From: Hyphomicrobiales bacterium
Lineage (GTDB): Bacteria; Pseudomonadota; Alphaproteobacteria; Rhizobiales; Rhizobiaceae
Assembly: GCA_900466475.1 (NCBI GenBank)
Contig: UBMI01000007.1
Span: forward strand, 142,569 to 206,568
Direction of reading: 5' to 3'
Length of the DNA stretch: 64,000 bases
The position numbers and the translations under genes are program-made. Below, piece after piece: positions 17,732-26,214 of the stretch; the stretch's first letter is position 1; every line of letters begins with the position of its first letter. The notes below the pieces were generated by a model. The model was not told the origin of the DNA and ran no database searches. It saw only the letters and a program-made list of their open reading frames with translations.

Positions 17732-17942
17732 CTTCCAGCTCCCTCAAATGGCTGTAAACCCATCGCGTCGCAGAGTAGCGGAACAGCGAGCCAGAGGCAT
17801 TGAGCCGGATCAATGGAGATGAGGCCGCGCCAAAGCGCCGGCTCGCCGGTCCTTCAGCAGGTCCGGTTGCAGAAAAAGACCAATAGAGTCTACGCGATAC
17901 TACACTGATCCCCCATCCAAAGATGGTAAACTCACGTCATTG

Positions 17943-17983
17943 TTGAGAAGGGAAGGCCGTCGAGGCCCTGGATTGCTTCTCAA
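17943..17983 (+). other. Long inverted repeat in the leader of the histidine kinase gene
   Basis: TTGAGAAG at 17943-17950 pairs perfectly with CTTCTCAA at 17976-17983. An inner GGCC at 17955-17958 can pair with GGCC at 17964-17967. The structure ends a few bases before the GGAGGAG ribosome-binding site of the kinase gene at 18002. It could be a leader RNA structure or a two-site operator. The remaining divergent interval from 17732 contains only a weak CCATC/GATGG hairpin at 17913-17926. Confidence 0.45.
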
Positions 17984-18001
17984 AGGGCGGAGGAGACCAT
18001 C

Positions 18002-19219
18002 ATGTCCACCAAGATGGAGGCGCCGCAAGTTGCCGGATATCGTTCCTTTGTCCCGGGCGGGATGGGACGAACCTCGTTCGACGGATCGCGAATAGCACGC
18101 CCTGACTCAGCGCCAAACCTGTCGCGGGAGAACGGACAACAGGCGATCTGGATCCGGCAACTCTACGAACTCATGCCCGACGCGGTGTTTTTCATGACCG
18201 CCAGCAATAGAATTTCGGCCTGTAACAGGGCTGCGGTGACTTTGTTCGGTTATGAGGAAGATGAATTGCTCGACCGCAAGATCGACTTCGTCTGGTCTTC
18301 AATGCCGGATATTCAGATCAAGGGACGCTGGGCGGACCAAGGCGTAGTGCGTGCGGGCCTGGCAACCACCAAGAGCGGCGTTCAGTTTCCAACTGCCCTG
18401 ACCATCATCCGAGAAAAAGGCGAAAAAGAAACCTTCGCGGCTGCGATCTTTGAGGATTTCCGGACTGAGCGCGGGACATTGCAGCAGATTCAGGAGCTTC
18501 AATGTGAGCTGGCGCGTCTTGCCAGGATAGTCGCGCTTGGAGAGATGACGGCAACGCTGGCACATGAACTCTCCCAGCCGCTGTCCTCGATCGCCGCCTA
18601 CTCCGAGGGGTGTAGGCGCCTTGTGACGAGCGATGGCCGCCGGCACGGCGAGGAGCTTCGTGAAGCTCTGTCGGAGATTACACAGCACGCCTCGTGGGCA
18701 GGAACGATCGTCAAGAACATCCGCGACGCTGCAAAACGCGGCGCCGGTGAGAAGCGGCCGGAGTCGATGCACGCGCTGATCCGCGAAGCGACAGCGCTTG
18801 GGCTCGTCGGATCAGCCCGGAAGGGCCTCCTAACCGATATGCGGCTCGACGCGGAGCGGGATATCGTCGTCGCGGACCGCGTCCAGGTCGTCCAGGTGCT
18901 GATGAATCTTCTTCACAATGCCGTCGAGGCGACCGATGGCATTGAGCAGCCAACCATCGCAATCCGAACCAGAACCGGCGACTTCTCGCTGGTCGTCGAG
19001 GTGTCCGATAATGGCTGCGGAATTGCCGCCGAGATCGAAGCAGCGCTGTTTCGTCCCTTTGTGACCAGTAAACCGCGCGGACTTGGCATGGGGCTGGCAT
19101 TATCGAAACGTATCATCGAAGCGCATGGAGGCTGCATAAGCGCGCGCAAGGGAATACAGGGAGGCTCGGTCCTTTCGTTTTCGCTTCCGCTGGCGGAGAC
19201 AACGATCAATGGCGAATGA
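18002..19219 (+). CDS. PAS-domain sensor histidine kinase, FixL-like without haem motif
   Basis: A 405-aa soluble kinase. One PAS domain lies at about residues 50-155 (LMPDAVFFMTASNRISACNR, LFGYEEDELLDR). The transmitter has its phospho-acceptor in LGEMTATLAHELSQPLSS (His188), the N box LMNLLHNAVEA, and G boxes SDNGCGIAAEIE and GLGMGLALSKRIIEAHGG. The transmitter closely resembles FixL (LGEMASALAHELNQPL in FixL). However, the PAS lacks the FixL haem-ligand region, so the ligand and signal are unknown. No membrane segment is present. Start ATG 18002 has GGAGGAG upstream. The response regulator gene overlaps its end by 11 bp, so the two form one two-component operon. Confidence 0.9.
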   Translation: MSTKMEAPQVAGYRSFVPGGMGRTSFDGSRIARPDSAPNLSRENGQQAIWIRQLYELMPDAVFFMTASNRISACNRAAVTLFGYEEDELLDRKIDFVWSSMPDIQIKGRWADQGVVRAGLATTKSGVQFPTALTIIREKGEKETFAAAIFEDFRTERGTLQQIQELQCELARLARIVALGEMTATLAHELSQPLSSIAAYSEGCRRLVTSDGRRHGEELREALSEITQHASWAGTIVKNIRDAAKRGAGEKRPESMHALIREATALGLVGSARKGLLTDMRLDAERDIVVADRVQVVQVLMNLLHNAVEATDGIEQPTIAIRTRTGDFSLVVEVSDNGCGIAAEIEAALFRPFVTSKPRGLGMGLALSKRIIEAHGGCISARKGIQGGSVLSFSLPLAETTINGE

Positions 19220-19883
19220 CCTTACGATCCATCTCGTCGACGATGAGGAGTCGCTCCGGCGTTCTCTGACGTTTTTACTGGTGTCGGCAGGCTTTGCCGT
19301 TCGTGCACATAGTTCTGCGAAGGCGTTCCTGGAACTTCTGCCGCTGTCCGGCCGAAGCTGTCTTGTCACCGATCTGTGCATGCCTGACAGCAGCGGCATC
19401 GAATTGCTCCATCGCCTGCGACGCCTCGGCATAGACGTGCCGGCAATCGTCATTACCGGCCGCGGCGATATTGCCGCAGCTGTACAGGCGATGAAGGCCG
19501 GGGCATTCGATTTCCTGGAAAAACCGTTGAAGGAAGACGTGCTTGTTGCGGCCATCAACGGAGCGATGGACCAGAGGCGGACCAGCAGGATTCTACCTGA
19601 TTCTGGCAGTGTCGCCACACGGCTGCGCCAGCTGACCGAGCGCGAATATCAGGTTCTGATCGGCGTCCTCGATGGGGCGCAGAACAAGATGATTGCGTAT
19701 CAACTCGGCATCAGCTCGCGCACGGTGGAGGTCCACCGTGCCAATGTGATGGCAAAAATGGGCGCGCGCAATCTGGCAGAACTCATGCGTATGGCCATAA
19801 CCATTGATGCTGCATCTCAACCACCTGAAACCGCGAAAGCTTTGCCCTTCAGCAGCTGGTCAACTTATACTCGGCAATCCTAA
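19209..19883 (+). CDS. FixJ-family response regulator
   Basis: A 224-aa regulator with an N-terminal receiver (about residues 5-118). It has the acidic pair DDE at 11-13, the phospho-acceptor Asp55 in LVTDLCMPDSSG, Thr83 in VITGRGD and Lys105 in FLEKPLKED. A LuxR/FixJ helix-turn-helix follows at about 140-200 (LTEREYQVLIGVLDGAQNKM, then GISSRTVEVHRANVMAKMGA). Its start lies inside the kinase gene, 11 bp before that gene's stop, so they are co-translated partners. It should bind DNA once phosphorylated; targets are unknown. The Crp/Fnr gene at 22859 would be the classical type of FixJ target, but no FixJ site was identified there. Confidence 0.92.
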   Translation: MANDLTIHLVDDEESLRRSLTFLLVSAGFAVRAHSSAKAFLELLPLSGRSCLVTDLCMPDSSGIELLHRLRRLGIDVPAIVITGRGDIAAAVQAMKAGAFDFLEKPLKEDVLVAAINGAMDQRRTSRILPDSGSVATRLRQLTEREYQVLIGVLDGAQNKMIAYQLGISSRTVEVHRANVMAKMGARNLAELMRMAITIDAASQPPETAKALPFSSWSTYTRQS

Positions 19884-19947
19884 AGCAATTCTTGCAACCT
19901 CAGGCTTGTGCGGTATGATGCGTTAGAACTGACTTATATAGCTGCGT

Positions 19948-21750
19948 GTGATCTTTGTCGTAGGGGCGATCATGAGAAGCGCAAGGGTCAATGATTTCAG
20001 CAGTATTGAGCCGACAGCTGACGAGATTTGCCGACAGGTCGAACGAATCCTTACCAGTGAGGAATTTCACGCGCCGAAGCGGGGGCGAAATTTCCTGGAA
20101 TTCGTCGTCAACGAGACGCTTGCCGGTCGATCGGACTTCCTGAAGGCGTTTACAATAGCAAATGTAGTTTTTGGCCGGGAAGCTTCATTCGACCCGCAGA
20201 ACGATCCAGTTGTCCGGATCGAGGCCGGCCGAATACGCAAGGCACTCGAGCGCTATTATCTCGTCGCAGGCCAGAGGGACAACGTCGTCATTACGGTGCC
20301 CAAAGGCGGATATGTGCCGCATTTCGAATATGCGCGGGCTGCGCAGGCTCCGGCTGAGCCGGTCGAGATCTCGAAAGATCCCCGAGATGTTGAGCACGAA
20401 GATCAAGGACATTCGCTCGAGGAATCACGACCTGGGGGATGGATAGCCCGTCTTGGTCTCGGAACCGTGGTGGCTGTCGTCCTTGCCCTTCTTCTCCTGG
20501 CCCTCACCTTCGCACTGTCTTGGCGTGATGTGCCAATCGCGGCATTGCCGACGGCACATCTGGAGCCAACGGTGGTTGTCGATTTTTTTGCGGATGGCAA
20601 CCCGGCTGACGACGGCTCCGATATCGCCCGTGGTCTGCGGGACGACATTATCGGGCAGCTCGCCCAGTTCGATGACATCATTGTCGTCGCAGATCCGCTC
20701 CGTGATGAGCATGTCGCAGCTGCCGCCTACCTGTTGCAAGGCAATGTCCAGATCGATGGAAGCAGGCTGCGAGCTGCCGCCAGGCTGGTGCGCCAAGCGG
20801 ATGGAGCCGTTATCTGGGCCAATAATTTCGATGGGGATCTTCGAGATCAGAACAAGCTTGTGATTCAAGGCGAGGTCGCGCGAAAAATCGCCGATGCAAT
20901 TGCACAACCCTATGGCGTCATCTTTCAGACCGACAAGGATATGATAGCGCCCCCGGCACAGACGGAAGACCGGAGGGCCTACGAATGCACGCTTGCCTAT
21001 TCCAGCTATCGTCAGACCATGACCGCGCAAAGCCACAGCGCGACACGCGAATGCTTGCAGCGAGCAACCCAGCGGTCCCCTGACAATGCGGTTTCCTGGG
21101 CGCTGCTGTCCATGATCTATCTCGACGAAATCAGATACCGCCACAGGCTCGGCACGTCATCGTCATCGCAGCCTCTTGTGCTGGCGAGCGCTGCGGTGGA
21201 GCGAGCAGTGTCACTCGCGCCGGGCAATCCCCATGTGCTGCAAGCGCAGATGCTGGTGAGCTTCTTCAGGGGAGATATCGACGACGCCCTGAAGGCGGGT
21301 ACGGCAGCCTATGCTGCCGATCCCGATGACGTGGAAGTCGCGGGCGAGTATGGCCTTCGATTGGCGTTGTCGGGAAAATGGCAGTCGGGCTGCGAATTGT
21401 TGTCGATCGCCCTCAACAAGGGTGTCGGCACCAGAGGTTATTATGAAAACGGTCTGGCTCTGTGCGCGTTGATGAAGGGAGATATCGAAGAGGCGGAAAA
21501 GTGGTCGCGGAGGTCCGATGTCGATCACAATGTGCTGCATCGCCTTCTGCTGCTATCCATTCTCGGAGCGGCCGGAAAGACGGACGAGGCCATTCTCGAA
21601 CGGGATTGGCTCAATATCCACGCGCCAGCGTTGATGACGAATATCCGCCAGGAGGTCGCACTCCGTCTGCAACGACCGGAGGACCAGGAGCGCTTCCTGA
21701 ACGGACTGCGCGCCTCGGGATTAGTCATCCCCCCTCTGCCCGCACAGTAG
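19948..21750 (+). CDS. Single-pass membrane protein with rhizobial N-terminal module, TolB-like and TPR-like regions
   Basis: About 600 aa. Residues 25-130 form a compact module (RGRNFLEFVVNETLAGR, ASFDPQNDPVVRIEAGRIRK, VPKGGYVPHFEY) often found in rhizobial proteins called adenylate cyclase-like. One TM helix follows at about 167-190. A region at about 205-330 resembles the TolB N-terminal-type domain (GLRDDIIGQLAQFDDIIVVA, ADGAVIWANNFDGDLRDQ), and a C-terminal helical, TPR-like part spans about 345-590. No cyclase or kinase catalytic motif is visible. The start may be ATG 19972 (GGGG upstream) instead of 19948. The convergent gene 3 bp beyond its stop is a paralogue lacking the TPR part. 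Likely a regulator or sensor; function unknown. Confidence 0.75.
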   Translation: MIFVVGAIMRSARVNDFSSIEPTADEICRQVERILTSEEFHAPKRGRNFLEFVVNETLAGRSDFLKAFTIANVVFGREASFDPQNDPVVRIEAGRIRKALERYYLVAGQRDNVVITVPKGGYVPHFEYARAAQAPAEPVEISKDPRDVEHEDQGHSLEESRPGGWIARLGLGTVVAVVLALLLLALTFALSWRDVPIAALPTAHLEPTVVVDFFADGNPADDGSDIARGLRDDIIGQLAQFDDIIVVADPLRDEHVAAAAYLLQGNVQIDGSRLRAAARLVRQADGAVIWANNFDGDLRDQNKLVIQGEVARKIADAIAQPYGVIFQTDKDMIAPPAQTEDRRAYECTLAYSSYRQTMTAQSHSATRECLQRATQRSPDNAVSWALLSMIYLDEIRYRHRLGTSSSSQPLVLASAAVERAVSLAPGNPHVLQAQMLVSFFRGDIDDALKAGTAAYAADPDDVEVAGEYGLRLALSGKWQSGCELLSIALNKGVGTRGYYENGLALCALMKGDIEEAEKWSRRSDVDHNVLHRLLLLSILGAAGKTDEAILERDWLNIHAPALMTNIRQEVALRLQRPEDQERFLNGLRASGLVIPPLPAQ

Positions 21751-21753
21751 GGC

Positions 21754-22719
21754 CTAAGGATCGGCGCTTACGCCGCTCAGCCTGTGACTATTCGAAATCG
21801 CCATGGCGATTTGAGCGGCGATCTCGTCCTCGACGTCGAGAATAGTCTGGCCGCGCAGGTCTCGATCATATTGATTGGCCCAAATGACCGCGCCGTCGGA
21901 GGCGTTTATCAGGCGGACATGAAGATGAAGGATCGTGCCCTCGACGAGGGCGCTTCCTTGCAGGTTTAAATGCGAGCCTGTCACTTCTGGCCCGGAGCGG
22001 CTGGGGGCAAGCACGATTAGGCTTTCCACCCTCATAAACTTTGCAATCAACTGATCGGCCAATCCCTTTACGAAATCAGAGGCCTGCGTGCTGCCGCCGA
22101 GTGCGATAAAAGGTTCGATCGCGATCCTGACCTTGTTCTCCGACGTTGACGCGGCAGGCACCGGCAGCGCCTTTGGTGGGGAGAGATAGGCTTCAAGCGG
22201 ACGAACAAGGGCGAGTACGGCCATTACCCCGAACAGTGCCGGGACCCCGATCGGCAACAGGAGATCACGATAGCTGACCGGCTGCCCCTGCCTCGGGGGC
22301 CGCCGTATGTTCTCGCGGTTTTGCGGAGCGGAAATTTCTCCTCCGTTCGAACGGTTTTCCTCGCTCGAAAAATGGGGCGCATACCCTCCTTTGGGCACGG
22401 TAATCCGGATTGGGTCATTGCTTCCGCTGACGAGATAATAGCGTTCGAGCGCGCGACGAATTCGTCCGGCCTCGATGCGGACGACGGGATCATTCTGTGC
22501 ATCGAAGGAGGCATCGCGCCCAAAAACCGCTTGTGCAATCGTATAGGCCTTGAGCTGTTCGCTACGCCCTTCAAGTGTCTCTTCAACGATATATTGCAGG
22601 AATCGGCGTCCGCGCTCAGGGGCAAGGAATTCCGGACTGGCGAGTATAAGGTCAAGTTGCATACGCACGCTTGCAGGCTCATGAACTGCGCGGTTTTCCC
22701 CTCCCTCTTCCGACACCAT
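21754..22719 (-). CDS. Short paralogue of the 19948 membrane protein (no TPR region)
   Basis: A 321-aa protein with the same N-terminal module (ERGRRFLQYIVEETLEGR, then ASFDAQNDPVVRIEAGRIRR, ALERYYLVSGS, VPKGGYAPHF), a TM helix at about 150-170 (LLLPIGVPALFGVMAVLALV) and the TolB-like region (FVKGLADQLIAKFMRVESLI, DGAVIWANQYDRDLRGQ). It ends where the other protein's TPR part would begin. Start ATG 22719 has GGAGG seven bases upstream; an in-frame extension to 22806 is not needed. The two genes are tail to tail. Function unknown; a partner or competitor of the longer protein is an inference from shared domains. Confidence 0.75.
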   Translation of the reverse strand: MVSEEGGENRAVHEPASVRMQLDLILASPEFLAPERGRRFLQYIVEETLEGRSEQLKAYTIAQAVFGRDASFDAQNDPVVRIEAGRIRRALERYYLVSGSNDPIRITVPKGGYAPHFSSEENRSNGGEISAPQNRENIRRPPRQGQPVSYRDLLLPIGVPALFGVMAVLALVRPLEAYLSPPKALPVPAASTSENKVRIAIEPFIALGGSTQASDFVKGLADQLIAKFMRVESLIVLAPSRSGPEVTGSHLNLQGSALVEGTILHLHVRLINASDGAVIWANQYDRDLRGQTILDVEDEIAAQIAMAISNSHRLSGVSADP

Positions 22720-22815
22720 TGAGACCTCCTGCGATACCGTCGTATCACTCTCATCAAGGGGGAATTGCGTTATACACCGGTTGGTAGCCCGGGGCTTCCG
22801 TAGCAATACGTAAGG

Positions 22816-22830
22816 GATATCTCGAATATC
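22816..22830. promoter_or_regulatory. Inverted repeat before the Crp/Fnr gene
   Basis: GATAT at 22816-22820 and ATATC at 22826-22830 flank CTCGA, about 30 bp before the start of the Crp/Fnr gene. The spacing would suit an autoregulatory operator. It is not an anaerobox, and its short arms make chance occurrence possible. Confidence 0.3.
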
Positions 22831-22858
22831 GGGGCGGGCACCGATTGCTTATGCTGCG

Positions 22859-23524
22859 ATGTGGATGGGGGCGACGCATATGCTTCAAAACCAAACGATC
22901 GTAAAGCACACGACAGTTTCGGGCCACCGCCATGGCGGACCAGCCGGAGCAATCAGGGATCAATCCATCCGGCTCAAGGCCGACGAGACGATCTATAGCG
23001 AGGGTGAACACGCGCTTGCGATCTACCAGGTCGAAGCGGGAGCGGTGCGGATTTACCGCCTCACGGCAAGCGGTCAGCGGTACATTCTATCCTTTTGCGG
23101 CAAGGGCGAATGGTTCGGGCTCGAGACGGGCAATGTACGAACCGATTTTGCAGAAGCCGTTTGCGAAACCTCTATCAAGCCCTTTCGCGCCAATCAGGAC
23201 GCAGTCGTCCCCATAGACCTTCTTCACATTGCTTTGACGAACCTTGCAAAGGCACAGCACAAGCAACTCGTCATCACCGAGCAAAGTGCACTGAAGCGCG
23301 TCGCCGCCTTTGTTTACGAAACGGCCGATCGTCATCCGGGAGATTGCGAATTCGATATGATGATGTCGCGTAGCGATATCGCCGACTATCTCGGACTGAC
23401 GGTCGAGACAGTGGCCCGCTGCTTTACGAAATTACGCGAAAAACGCATTCTTTGCCTCAACGGAAAATTGCAACGCATTGTCCGAGTCCTCGATCGGGAT
23501 GCGCTCGTCGCGCTGACGATCTAG
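22859..23524 (+). CDS. Crp/Fnr-family transcriptional regulator, FixK-like
   Basis: About 221 aa. An N-terminal cyclic-nucleotide-binding-type beta roll spans about residues 35-140 (ADETIYSEGEHALAIYQVE, AVRIYRLTASGQRYI, FCGKGEWFGLETG), with a dimerisation helix at about 140-165. A winged helix-turn-helix follows (MSRSDIADYLGLTVETVARC). The recognition helix has E-T-V-A-R, near the FNR/FixK E-x-x-S-R arrangement that reads TTGAT half-sites. No N-terminal cysteine cluster for an Fe-S centre is present, so oxygen sensing would have to come from elsewhere, as in FixK. ATG 22859 and ATG 22880 are both possible starts. It is a candidate for the anaeroboxes at 11076 and 16919, but this is inference. 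Confidence 0.88.
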   Translation: MWMGATHMLQNQTIVKHTTVSGHRHGGPAGAIRDQSIRLKADETIYSEGEHALAIYQVEAGAVRIYRLTASGQRYILSFCGKGEWFGLETGNVRTDFAEAVCETSIKPFRANQDAVVPIDLLHIALTNLAKAQHKQLVITEQSALKRVAAFVYETADRHPGDCEFDMMMSRSDIADYLGLTVETVARCFTKLREKRILCLNGKLQRIVRVLDRDALVALTI

Positions 23525-23569
23525 ATGCTGCGGATTTCGAAGATCGATCTTGAAAAAGGGGGTTGAACA

Positions 23570-23917
23570 ATGACGCACGCATCCGATCGAGGATTGAACG
23601 CATCGGCCAAAGTGGTCCTCGCAAGCCTGATGGCACTAACAGGCTTTCCACTCGCGACTGCTGAGGCACAAACCCCATCTTTTGAACAATTTCCAATACT
23701 TATCCAATGCAAATACAAGGAAACCTACCACGCTTTCTACATATCGCGCATTTCAGAGGACGGTACGGCAACCTATGTGGCATCCGAACGCATGGGCGGT
23801 ACGATCACCCTGGATGGTAAAGCGAAGGCAACCGGCGGCGCAGGCGGCGGTAGCTGCGTCGGCAAGACTTTGGCGGAGCTTCGCGCATCTCACCAAGCAT
23901 ATGATTTGAAACCCTGA
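23570..23917 (+). CDS. Small secreted hypothetical protein
   Basis: A 115-aa protein with a signal peptide (KVVLASLMALTGFPLATAEA, cleavage about residue 33). The mature part has two cysteines (ILIQCKYKE and GGGSCVGKT), which could form a disulfide, and a C-terminal LAELRASHQAYDLK. AAGGGGG precedes the ATG. Small proteins of this shape are frequent in rhizobia; no function is known to me. It follows the Crp/Fnr gene by 45 bp on the same strand and may be co-transcribed. Confidence 0.65.
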   Translation: MTHASDRGLNASAKVVLASLMALTGFPLATAEAQTPSFEQFPILIQCKYKETYHAFYISRISEDGTATYVASERMGGTITLDGKAKATGGAGGGSCVGKTLAELRASHQAYDLKP

Positions 23918-24007
23918 ATCCGCCTTGAGCTCTCTCCGTCGCCAGAACGCTTCGGAGTGAGCCGGCTATGCCTGCAAGCTCACGTGGGCATCAGACAAAG
24001 GGATCAT

Positions 24008-24035
24008 GAAACGGCTCGGGAAACCGGGCCGTTTC
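24008..24035 (+). terminator. 12-bp hairpin capped by GAAA
   Basis: Bases 24008-24019 pair with 24024-24035 over a full 12 positions (one G-U) and close on a GAAA tetraloop of the GNRA class. It lies 91 bp after the small secreted-protein gene. No T-tract follows on the plus strand. It may be a terminator or the 3' hairpin of a short RNA; I see no gene in 23918-24208. Confidence 0.5.
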
Positions 24036-24208
24036 CAGTTCGGGCGATCCCGATCCTAACCGTGAAAAGTAAAATCGATTAGCAAGACCTTGGGATAGTT
24101 GACCTCGTGAGATCCGACTGATTTGGGAGAAGTGTACTTCGATCGAACGGATTTTTCGCTAGGGCGTCTTCTTGGCCATTTTGACCCTTAATACGGTGAG
24201 ATTGTACG

Positions 24209-25405
24209 ATGTCGGATTTCAACGCTGAGCTCCATGCCAGGCCTTCCATCTATTTTACCGGCCCGGCTTTCGTTGAGCATATAGCGCTCATGCCGTCTGC
24301 CCTCGTTGCCCTCCACGGAAGCCGCTATCTGCCCGAAGGCGATGATAGCGGCGATCCGCGAACACAGGTGGAGCACCACACCGAATTCGTCACCATCACG
24401 CGCGTCACCCAATTGAGCGCAGATACGGATACGTGGCCGCGATCCAGCCTTTTGGAAGACGACATTCCGGCTCTTGTAGATATGGACGCGCCGGCGCTCA
24501 TATCTCGGGTCGGCATCCTGGTGCTCGGGCCTGCGCCAACGGAGCTTGGGCTAACTCTCTCGAAATTCGGATTTCGCGATACCGCCGCGTCTTCAATTGG
24601 CGGAGGGGCGGCGCAGGTATGCTCCGATTTTCGTGTTCAGGATGACAAGACGAGCCGGATCCTTCTCTTCAACAAGGACTTGAATGCCTACCGCCTTGGC
24701 AGGATGGTGCGCAGAATCTACGAAATCGAAACATATCGCGCCATGGCGCTGCTTAGTCTCCCCGAGGCCCGACGGCTGGCTCCCTTGCTTGGGGATTATG
24801 ACAAGAAGCTCGTCCAACTGACGAACCGAAATCAGACCACCCCGGCGACCGAACACAAGAAACTGCTTGACGAAATCTCCAGCCTATCCGCGCAGATTAT
24901 CTCCGCGGCAGCAGAAACACGCAATCGTTTCGGCGCCACTGCCGCCTATGCAAAAATTGTCGAGGAGCGGATCGGCGAGCTACGCGAATCTCATGTTCCG
25001 GGTTTCCAGCGGTTTGGAGTTTTTGTTGCAAGGCGCTTCCGACCGGCCGTCCGAACCTGCGAAGCGACTGCTTTGCGTCTGGAGCAACTCTCCCACGCGA
25101 CCATGCACCTGATCGACCTCCTGCAAACACGCATTCAGGTTGAAATCGAATACCAGAATGCCATCCAGATCCAGGCGATGGCTGATCGCGCCGCAACCCA
25201 GGTCAAGATCCAGCGGGCGGTAGAGGGCTTCTCCATCATCGCTATCAGCTATTATCTTCTGAGCCTGTTTAAGGTCGTTTTGGAAACCGTCGATCACGCA
25301 GGCTATCACGTCAGTCCGTTGGTGATGCTTGTGTCGATCCCGCTCGTTATCGGAGCTGTTGCCGTCGCCATCCTGCGCGTCAAACATGCGCTCTCGACAG
25401 AATGA
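24209..25405 (+). CDS. DUF3422 family membrane protein
   Basis: A 398-aa protein. The N-terminus MSDFNAELHARPSIYFTGPA carries the LHARP signature of DUF3422, followed by VEHHTEFVTITRV. RLGRMVRRIYEIETYRAMALL and a long helical, coiled-coil-prone middle (about residues 200-325) follow. Two C-terminal TM helices lie at about 335-355 and 370-390, ending in a short cytoplasmic tail. The family is widespread in proteobacteria and uncharacterised, so only inner-membrane location with a large soluble N-terminal part is claimed. No neighbour on the same strand suggests a partner. Confidence 0.88.
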   Translation: MSDFNAELHARPSIYFTGPAFVEHIALMPSALVALHGSRYLPEGDDSGDPRTQVEHHTEFVTITRVTQLSADTDTWPRSSLLEDDIPALVDMDAPALISRVGILVLGPAPTELGLTLSKFGFRDTAASSIGGGAAQVCSDFRVQDDKTSRILLFNKDLNAYRLGRMVRRIYEIETYRAMALLSLPEARRLAPLLGDYDKKLVQLTNRNQTTPATEHKKLLDEISSLSAQIISAAAETRNRFGATAAYAKIVEERIGELRESHVPGFQRFGVFVARRFRPAVRTCEATALRLEQLSHATMHLIDLLQTRIQVEIEYQNAIQIQAMADRAATQVKIQRAVEGFSIIAISYYLLSLFKVVLETVDHAGYHVSPLVMLVSIPLVIGAVAVAILRVKHALSTE

Positions 25406-25530
25406 GCCCCCGCTAAAAAGAAAGCGTCTTGTTAGAGTGGTTGTTCACCATTCGCCGAGAAGTCAAAGCCGGCTGGCGCACCGTCGGATGATTTATTGAG
25501 CAATTTCAGTTAATAGCGGAAGCATCGATA

Positions 25531-25872
25531 ATGGAATTGCCTCGGAGTAACATCGTGAAGTCTCGATTGTCGTCCAAGCTTATACTTTCAGCATTTGCGC
25601 TGCTCGCCAGCTCGACGCTGGCCCCTGCCGACGGCTGGCAAACCGACACGCAAGGCACGTCCAATTGGCATGTGTCGCCACCGGTCGGGCAGTGCAATGT
25701 CAGTCGGGCCAGGAACAGAGCAATACGCGCGGGTATTTACCGAAGCGAGATCGTCTATCGCGATGAGAACGTGCTGACCTTCAGAGGGCTGACGCTTGGC
25801 GGATACCGCAGGGAGATCACCTTCGGAAACGAGCCAAGCTGCCCGGAACTGGAGTCGAGGGACATTCCATAG
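25531..25872 (+). CDS. Small secreted hypothetical protein
   Basis: A 113-aa protein with a signal peptide (KLILSAFALLASSTLAPADG, cleavage about residue 34). The mature sequence begins WQTDTQGTSNWHVSPP and has two cysteines, one in GQCNVSRARN and one in EPSCPELE. Lengths and spacing suggest a small periplasmic domain with one disulfide. The ribosome-binding site is weak (GGAAG about ten bases before ATG), and a later ATG is not available before the signal peptide. No family recognised. Confidence 0.55.
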   Translation: MELPRSNIVKSRLSSKLILSAFALLASSTLAPADGWQTDTQGTSNWHVSPPVGQCNVSRARNRAIRAGIYRSEIVYRDENVLTFRGLTLGGYRREITFGNEPSCPELESRDIP

Positions 25873-26098
25873 GTCACCGGTAAGGCCATACAGTTAGATC
25901 CGGGCGCAACGAGAACAGGAAGAGCGTGGCGGCGCGTTAAATTTTATGCATCACCGCAGGATACTTTCGCATTTCGATCAATAATTAGGCATGAGTATGC
26001 ACTTTTGCAGCTTTAAAGTAAGCGGCATATCGGCCAATCCTTACAAATCAAACACATAGATAATCTGGCATAGCGCTTGCTTCGATATGAGCAGAGTT

Positions 26099-26204
26099 GG
26101 TGGCTAGGGTTCCGGCGCTTTCGAAGGGCGTGACTGGTCCGAGAGCCACCACCGGCGGGGGAGAAATTCCGCCGGGTGCACGGCGGGACAAAAGCCCGGG
26201 AGAC
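26099..26204 (+). ncRNA. Guanidine-I (ykkC class) riboswitch aptamer
   Basis: The conserved blocks are in order: CTAGGGTTCCG (26104-26114), GGTCCGAGAG (26136-26145) and ACGGCGGGACAAAAGCCCGG (26180-26199), followed by GAGA. The closing helix pairs GGTGGCT at 26099-26105 with AGCCACC at 26144-26150. A GC-rich variable hairpin spans 26150-26177. This class binds guanidinium and turns on detoxification or utilisation genes. It precedes the whole 26279-35880 operon, which settles guanidine rather than urea as the likely substrate of those genes. Confidence 0.95.
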
Positions 26205-26214
26205 CTCGTAAGCC

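Noticed and set aside
23534..23555. Palindrome AAGATCGATCTT after the Crp/Fnr gene
   Set aside because: Palindromes built around GATC/ATCGAT are frequent in this genome type; the spot is only 45 bp between two same-strand genes and has no T-tract.
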